Positions 16,328 through 19,537 of a stretch of DNA of 19,537 nt are shown here, piece after piece (positions within the stretch are counted from its first letter, which is position 1; each line of letters starts with the position of its first letter). Origin of the DNA: Chloroflexota bacterium (GTDB lineage Bacteria; Cyanobacteriota; Vampirovibrionia; Obscuribacterales; Obscuribacteraceae). The notes beneath the pieces are model-generated. The model was not told where the DNA came from. It was given only the letters and a program-made list of their open reading frames with translations, and searched no databases. The stretch covers positions 1-19,537 of the forward strand of contig SBAT01000221.1 in NCBI GenBank assembly GCA_005240105.1, in the 5' to 3' direction. Position numbers and translations under genes: made by a program.

Positions 16328-16348
16328 GAGGACACATTTAGTGTCCTC
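16328..16348. repeat. 8-bp hairpin inserted in the second repeat unit
   Basis: GAGGACAC-ATTTA-GTGTCCTC, a perfect 8-bp stem with a 5-nt loop. It has no counterpart in unit 1, and its ~21 nt account for most of the larger spacing between the two blocks of unit 2 (64 versus 42 nt). Confidence 0.7.
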
Positions 16349-16563
16349 TCCTTGCAGCGGATTGCTCATCGCAACCCTTGCTTCGCTTTTCCCCCGACGA
16401 GGTATCGACCTCATCTTCTTAACGTCTAGCGTTCGTTCAGCTGTGGGTTGCTATCGCAACCTTGGCTTCGCTCACTTAGACGTAATTTCAAGATTAAAGA
16501 TAACGCAGTGGGAACTCTTTTCCCTTATCAAAAGTCAACCTTCTTACAACCTATCTGTCATGA

Positions 16564-16569
16564 TAAAAT
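16564..16569 (+). promoter_or_regulatory. Extended -10 of the amidase-murI promoter
   Basis: TGATAAAAT at 16561-16569 reads as an extended -10 with TAAAAT at 16564-16569, 31 nt before the ATG at 16600. The -35 region (TTCTTA at 16541-16546, 17-nt spacer) is poor, as is often tolerated with an extended -10. Confidence 0.4.
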
Positions 16570-16599
16570 TTACCTGTACTAGAAGGTTAAGGTTGCTTC

Positions 16600-18450
16600 A
16601 TGTCGAATTTGAAAGCAGCATTAGCAATTGCAATTGCGCTTACGACAACGATATCGATTTGCCCTAGAGGTTACTCGCAGCCTCAGAAGGTCAATCACGT
16701 GGTCTCTGTCGTGCCTGATGCCTCTGGAAAATTTCTAGTAATAAGCACAAGCCTGCCAAGACCGCTTGGTGCCCCGATAATTCAATACTTTCCTGGCCCG
16801 GACGGCAATACTGTTATGGTCGCGGACTTTTTTGGTCTTATTTGGGACCACCCCTCTGGATTGATCAATCATCCATCAAATGATCCTCGAATCAAGCAGA
16901 TAAGGTACGGACAATTTCAGGAAAACCCACCCACTTTCCGAATTTCTGTAACTACAAATAATCCAACTTATTTACGACAACTCACTTTTAAATCCACTCC
17001 AGGCACACTCATAGTCAAGTGGCCGGCATCCAATTTGTCTAGGGAAATTGCCGTGGCACCGCCAATAGTAAAGAAGGAAATTCCCAGTCCTCCTGTCGGC
17101 ACAAGTTTTGGTCGTGGATCAAGTTTGGCGGCAAGCAGCCGTGCGCCAATTGCCCCGGCAAACTACCCACCACTGGCACCAAGCATTCGACCAATGCCAA
17201 CAGTCAATACACGCCAGTCCAATATCTTGCCGCCATTAAAAACTCTTGTAGCATCCAAGCCAGTATCCACACCGCGCCTCACCGAAAATGTTGCTGCAAA
17301 ATCTACTTTGCCGGACACAACAAAATCACCCAAGACTGAGACTGCCAAGACAGAACCAAAAGCGATACCTGCTGCTAGGGTAGTGCCGGAAATTCCCAAT
17401 CCACTTAAGAATGTACAGGCAACGACTGCCGCTTCATTCAATCCGGTGTCAAACAACGCACGCAAATTGCTTTTCACATCGCTTTCCCGATTGAGAGATC
17501 TAGACAGCAACGGAAATTTCCCGACATCACCTGTTGAAGCTACTGTCACGGAAAACAATGCCGTTATCCGGTTGCACACCAATCCAGCTTTGGTCTATCG
17601 CGCATTCAGGTTACACGATCCGGAAAGGTACGTGCTCGATATTGATGGCATGCCGGAATTGCTCACAGCAGAAGCACCGGTTCTCGAATCCAATCCGTTC
17701 TTAAATTCCATTCGCGTTGGCGCTCCGTCTTCCGGTGAGAATCTAGCCAGAATAGTTCTGGATCTAACAAATCCCAATTTGCTAGTAAAAGAAAAATTGT
17801 CTAACGGCGAAAACTTACTTACTCTTACGGTCAGCACAAAAGAAAATCTGCTCGACAATCTCAGCGTCGTTGAAGGAACAAAAGTCGTTCTTGATGCCGG
17901 TCATGGTGGTTCCGATCCCGGTGCCCAACGAGCGGCCGTACAAGAGAAAGAACTGACACTGGCTATTACAGAAAAGCTAAAGAAGGCACTCTTAGACAAA
18001 GGCATAAAGGTAGAAATGACTCGTTCCGACGACACATTTGTGTCACTAGAAGACCGGGTGAAAATAACCAATTCAACAAGACCTGACGCCTTTGTCAGCG
18101 TGCATATCAACTCACTGGAAACAGCATCGGCAATTCAAGGCATTGAGACGTATTACCAAACAGAACAAAGCAAAAGCCTTGCCGACATCGTTCACAGAAG
18201 CCTCGTCGGCGGTTTACAAGTGCCGGACCGGAATGTCCGTAAGGCTCGCTTCTACGTAATCAACCATACTGATGTTCCGGCAGTCCTGGCAGAAGTTGGT
18301 TACATTACTAATAAGGAAGAGAGAGAAAAATTAATCTCTACTGATTACCAAAATCAAATTGCCGAAGCCATAGCAAGAGGTGTTATCCTCTATCTGAATA
18401 AACATTATCAGGCGAATGCGGCCACTGAAAAAGCCGCCCCAGTGAACTAG
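16600..18450 (+). CDS. amiC: N-acetylmuramoyl-L-alanine amidase, AMIN-linker-AMIN-Amidase_3
   Basis: A zinc amidase that cuts the bond between N-acetylmuramic acid and the peptide stem, for septum splitting. The 616 residues start with a signal peptide (hydrophobic LKAALAIAIALTTTISI, cleavage about residue 26). An AMIN-like domain (~30-142) is followed by a Pro/Ser/Thr/Lys-rich linker (~150-285) and a second AMIN domain (~310-412), then the Amidase_3 domain (~426-602). Zinc ligands and catalytic residue: H435 in DAGHGG, E449 in QEKELTL, H502 in SVHINS and catalytic E565 in LAEVGYITN. AMIN domains usually target the enzyme to peptidoglycan or division sites; paired AMIN domains are known in cyanobacterial AmiC. 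The gene symbol rests on this similarity. The ATG has AAGG 7 nt upstream. murI follows 29 nt later. Confidence 0.93.
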   Translation: MSNLKAALAIAIALTTTISICPRGYSQPQKVNHVVSVVPDASGKFLVISTSLPRPLGAPIIQYFPGPDGNTVMVADFFGLIWDHPSGLINHPSNDPRIKQIRYGQFQENPPTFRISVTTNNPTYLRQLTFKSTPGTLIVKWPASNLSREIAVAPPIVKKEIPSPPVGTSFGRGSSLAASSRAPIAPANYPPLAPSIRPMPTVNTRQSNILPPLKTLVASKPVSTPRLTENVAAKSTLPDTTKSPKTETAKTEPKAIPAARVVPEIPNPLKNVQATTAASFNPVSNNARKLLFTSLSRLRDLDSNGNFPTSPVEATVTENNAVIRLHTNPALVYRAFRLHDPERYVLDIDGMPELLTAEAPVLESNPFLNSIRVGAPSSGENLARIVLDLTNPNLLVKEKLSNGENLLTLTVSTKENLLDNLSVVEGTKVVLDAGHGGSDPGAQRAAVQEKELTLAITEKLKKALLDKGIKVEMTRSDDTFVSLEDRVKITNSTRPDAFVSVHINSLETASAIQGIETYYQTEQSKSLADIVHRSLVGGLQVPDRNVRKARFYVINHTDVPAVLAEVGYITNKEEREKLISTDYQNQIAEAIARGVILYLNKHYQANAATEKAAPVN

Positions 18451-18479
18451 CCTGGGCATTATTAAGGATAAGAGTTAAA

Positions 18480-19385
18480 TTGCGTCAAGGTCAGATTACC
18501 ATCGGTCTCTTTGATTCAGGAGTAGGCGGACTTTCAGTTTTACGTCAACTGGAAAGCCACTTTGCAACCCGCGGTGAAGCACAATCTTATCGCTTCCTTT
18601 ATTTAGGAGATACGGCTCGCTTACCCTACGGCAATCGCTCAAGCCAAGAAATCAAAACTTTCGTCGAAGAAATTGTTGCCTGGTTATCGAACAAGGGCGC
18701 CGATCAAATAGTAATGGCTTGCAATACGAGTGCAGCATTAGCTTATTCGACCGCTTGCGCTCAATCAAAAGTACCTGTTTACGATCTGATTAAGCCAACC
18801 GCAGAACATCTAACACGAGCACTCCAAGGCAAACAAAAAATTGGTGTTCTAGCCACTAATTCCACTGTGAAGAGCCAGGCGTTTTCCAAGGCCATAAAAG
18901 AATTCAGCAACGATTGCGAAGTTGTCGAAATTGGTTGTCCGGAACTTGTCGGCATTGTTGAATCAGGTCAAATAAATTCAGAAGAAACCAAGAAAACATT
19001 GTCGAAATATGCATCACAACTGGAAAAAGCCGGCGTTGACAGCGTTGTCTTAGGCTGCACCCACTACCCATTTTTAGCCGGTCCTCTGAGCGCTCTTTTA
19101 CCGTCACATGTGCAATTAGTTGATCCGGCAGCACTGATGGTTAGATCGTTGAGCAAAAACAAGACTTCAACTGCAGCACTTAATGAAACTGCCCGTGATG
19201 TAGAAATCAAAAAAGAGATTTACGTAACTGGACCATTGGCGGACTTTGCCACCAGCGCTGAAATTTGCCTGGGACAAGCTCCTGGTACCATATACGGTAT
19301 CACTATTCAGGACCTGCAAGCAGCTCGGACTGAAGCTCTACAGGCGAATTTGCCAGTAGCAGATATATCCGGCGCATTGTCCTGA
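18480..19385 (+). CDS. murI: Glutamate racemase (MurI)
   Basis: Converts L-glutamate to D-glutamate for peptidoglycan. The 301 residues show FDSGVGGLSV at 11-20 (D12), MACNTSAA at 79-86 with catalytic C81, GCPELV near 152, and GCTHYP at 192-197 with the second catalytic C193 and H195. The start is TTG at 18480; the N-terminus QGQITIGLFDSG matches the usual MurI beginning, and there is no in-frame ATG upstream. An AAGGA lies 11 nt before it, with a second weaker site (AAGAG) 5 nt before it. At 301 residues it is about 35 longer than usual, the extra being the C-terminal tail after the conserved fold. It is 29 nt after the amidase stop and probably shares its transcript. Confidence 0.95.
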   Translation: MRQGQITIGLFDSGVGGLSVLRQLESHFATRGEAQSYRFLYLGDTARLPYGNRSSQEIKTFVEEIVAWLSNKGADQIVMACNTSAALAYSTACAQSKVPVYDLIKPTAEHLTRALQGKQKIGVLATNSTVKSQAFSKAIKEFSNDCEVVEIGCPELVGIVESGQINSEETKKTLSKYASQLEKAGVDSVVLGCTHYPFLAGPLSALLPSHVQLVDPAALMVRSLSKNKTSTAALNETARDVEIKKEIYVTGPLADFATSAEICLGQAPGTIYGITIQDLQAARTEALQANLPVADISGALS

Positions 19386-19503
19386 TTAGCCTTATCTAAT
19401 TGACACGCGTGCTAGTATTTTGACTTGGCGATAGATTCACTCGCCGGAAGAAAGATTTTCGGACGTTAGAAGTCCCTAAGTTTTTGCTTGTACAGGAAAT
19501 ACC

Positions 19504-19537
19504 ATGCCTAGCAAACCAAAAGAAAAACCAAGCAATC
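19504..19537 (+). CDS. Start of an unidentified gene, cut by the window edge
   Basis: An ATG at 19504, with AGGAAA about 6 nt upstream, opens MPSKPKEKPSN, a basic N-terminus that continues beyond the window. Only 11 codons are visible, so no product can be named. It follows murI after a 118-nt gap in which I see no strong terminator. Confidence 0.45.
   Translation, partial: MPSKPKEKPSN

Larger units (their letters stand above)
16155..16483. repeat. Degenerate repeat array of about three palindrome-containing units
   Basis: This stretch fills most of the 461-nt gene-free gap between hppA and the amidase. Unit 1 spans about 16155-16285, unit 2 about 16286-16415, unit 3 about 16419-16483 (shorter). 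A 33-nt block starting CGCTTC at 16175-16207 recurs at 16290-16322 with two mismatches; its 19-nt core CCTTCGCTTGCCTTCCGGC is identical. A second block at 16217-16251 recurs at 16354-16388 with three mismatches in 35 nt, and a shorter form appears at 16445-16472. Each copy of this second block carries a small stem-loop. No coding potential or transposase is seen; the short open frames crossing it have the same runs of low-complexity residues in each unit, so they look fortuitous. REP-like or MITE-like remnant is possible. Confidence 0.75.

Noticed and set aside
16155..16483. CRISPR array
   Set aside because: Units differ in length and carry mismatches; no regular ~30-nt repeat with unique spacers and no cas genes.
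16025..16667. Open frames on the plus strand across the repeat array
   Set aside because: They run through hppA antisense and repeats, have low-complexity Arg/Leu/Ser content, and no start support.
18436..18456. CCCAG...CTGGG hairpin at the amidase stop as a terminator
   Set aside because: Only a 5-bp stem and no T-run; murI starts 29 nt later and needs read-through.
19400..19450. TTGACA at 19400-19405 as promoter of the last partial gene
   Set aside because: No matching -10 at 16-18 nt. A GGCGA...TCGCC hairpin nearby has no T-run.

Overview
This window looks like the chromosome of a Gram-negative-type bacterium with moderate GC content. It carries housekeeping genes: DAHP synthase, leucyl aminopeptidase, H+-pyrophosphatase, an AMIN-domain cell-wall amidase and glutamate racemase. 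The two AMIN domains in front of an Amidase_3 domain and the K+-independent pyrophosphatase would fit a cyanobacterial relative, for example a non-photosynthetic Melainabacteria/Obscuribacter-like lineage. That placement is inference from gene content and was not tested. I see no insertion sequence, phage gene, CRISPR array, tRNA or rRNA.

Layout. Positions 1-644 (+) hold the 3' end of a gene ending in a Roadblock/LC7 domain. Positions 4655-641 (-) form a likely operon: DAHP synthase, an unrecognised secreted protein, then leucyl aminopeptidase (PepA). A six-helix membrane protein (4844-5740, +) converges on a receiver-like/GAF-like/GGDEF diguanylate cyclase (7162-5714, -). Acyl-CoA dehydrogenase and a J-domain protein (7342-9189, +) are separated by 3 nt. 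They abut the end of a five-gene minus-strand cluster (13871-9190): class III aminotransferase, MtnX-like HAD phosphatase, alpha/beta hydrolase, an orphan 167-aa protein and a secreted orphan. Neighbours in that cluster overlap or are 3 nt apart. Upstream of it is the H+-pyrophosphatase gene (16138-14054, -), closed by a clear hairpin terminator at 13996-14025.

Positions 16139-16599 have no gene. They contain a degenerate repeat array of about three units rich in small palindromes, the most unusual non-coding structure here. Beyond it run the amidase and murI (+), both for peptidoglycan metabolism, and the first codons of another gene at the window edge.

How the genes work together: the amidase and racemase act on cell-wall turnover and D-glutamate supply. 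The pyrophosphatase couples PPi hydrolysis to proton pumping. The diguanylate cyclase would make c-di-GMP. The five-gene cluster is probably co-translated but its pathway is unknown. It is the best candidate here for an undescribed function, although nothing in the sequence proves a new system. Convergent genes have touching or overlapping ends, so the region is compact.
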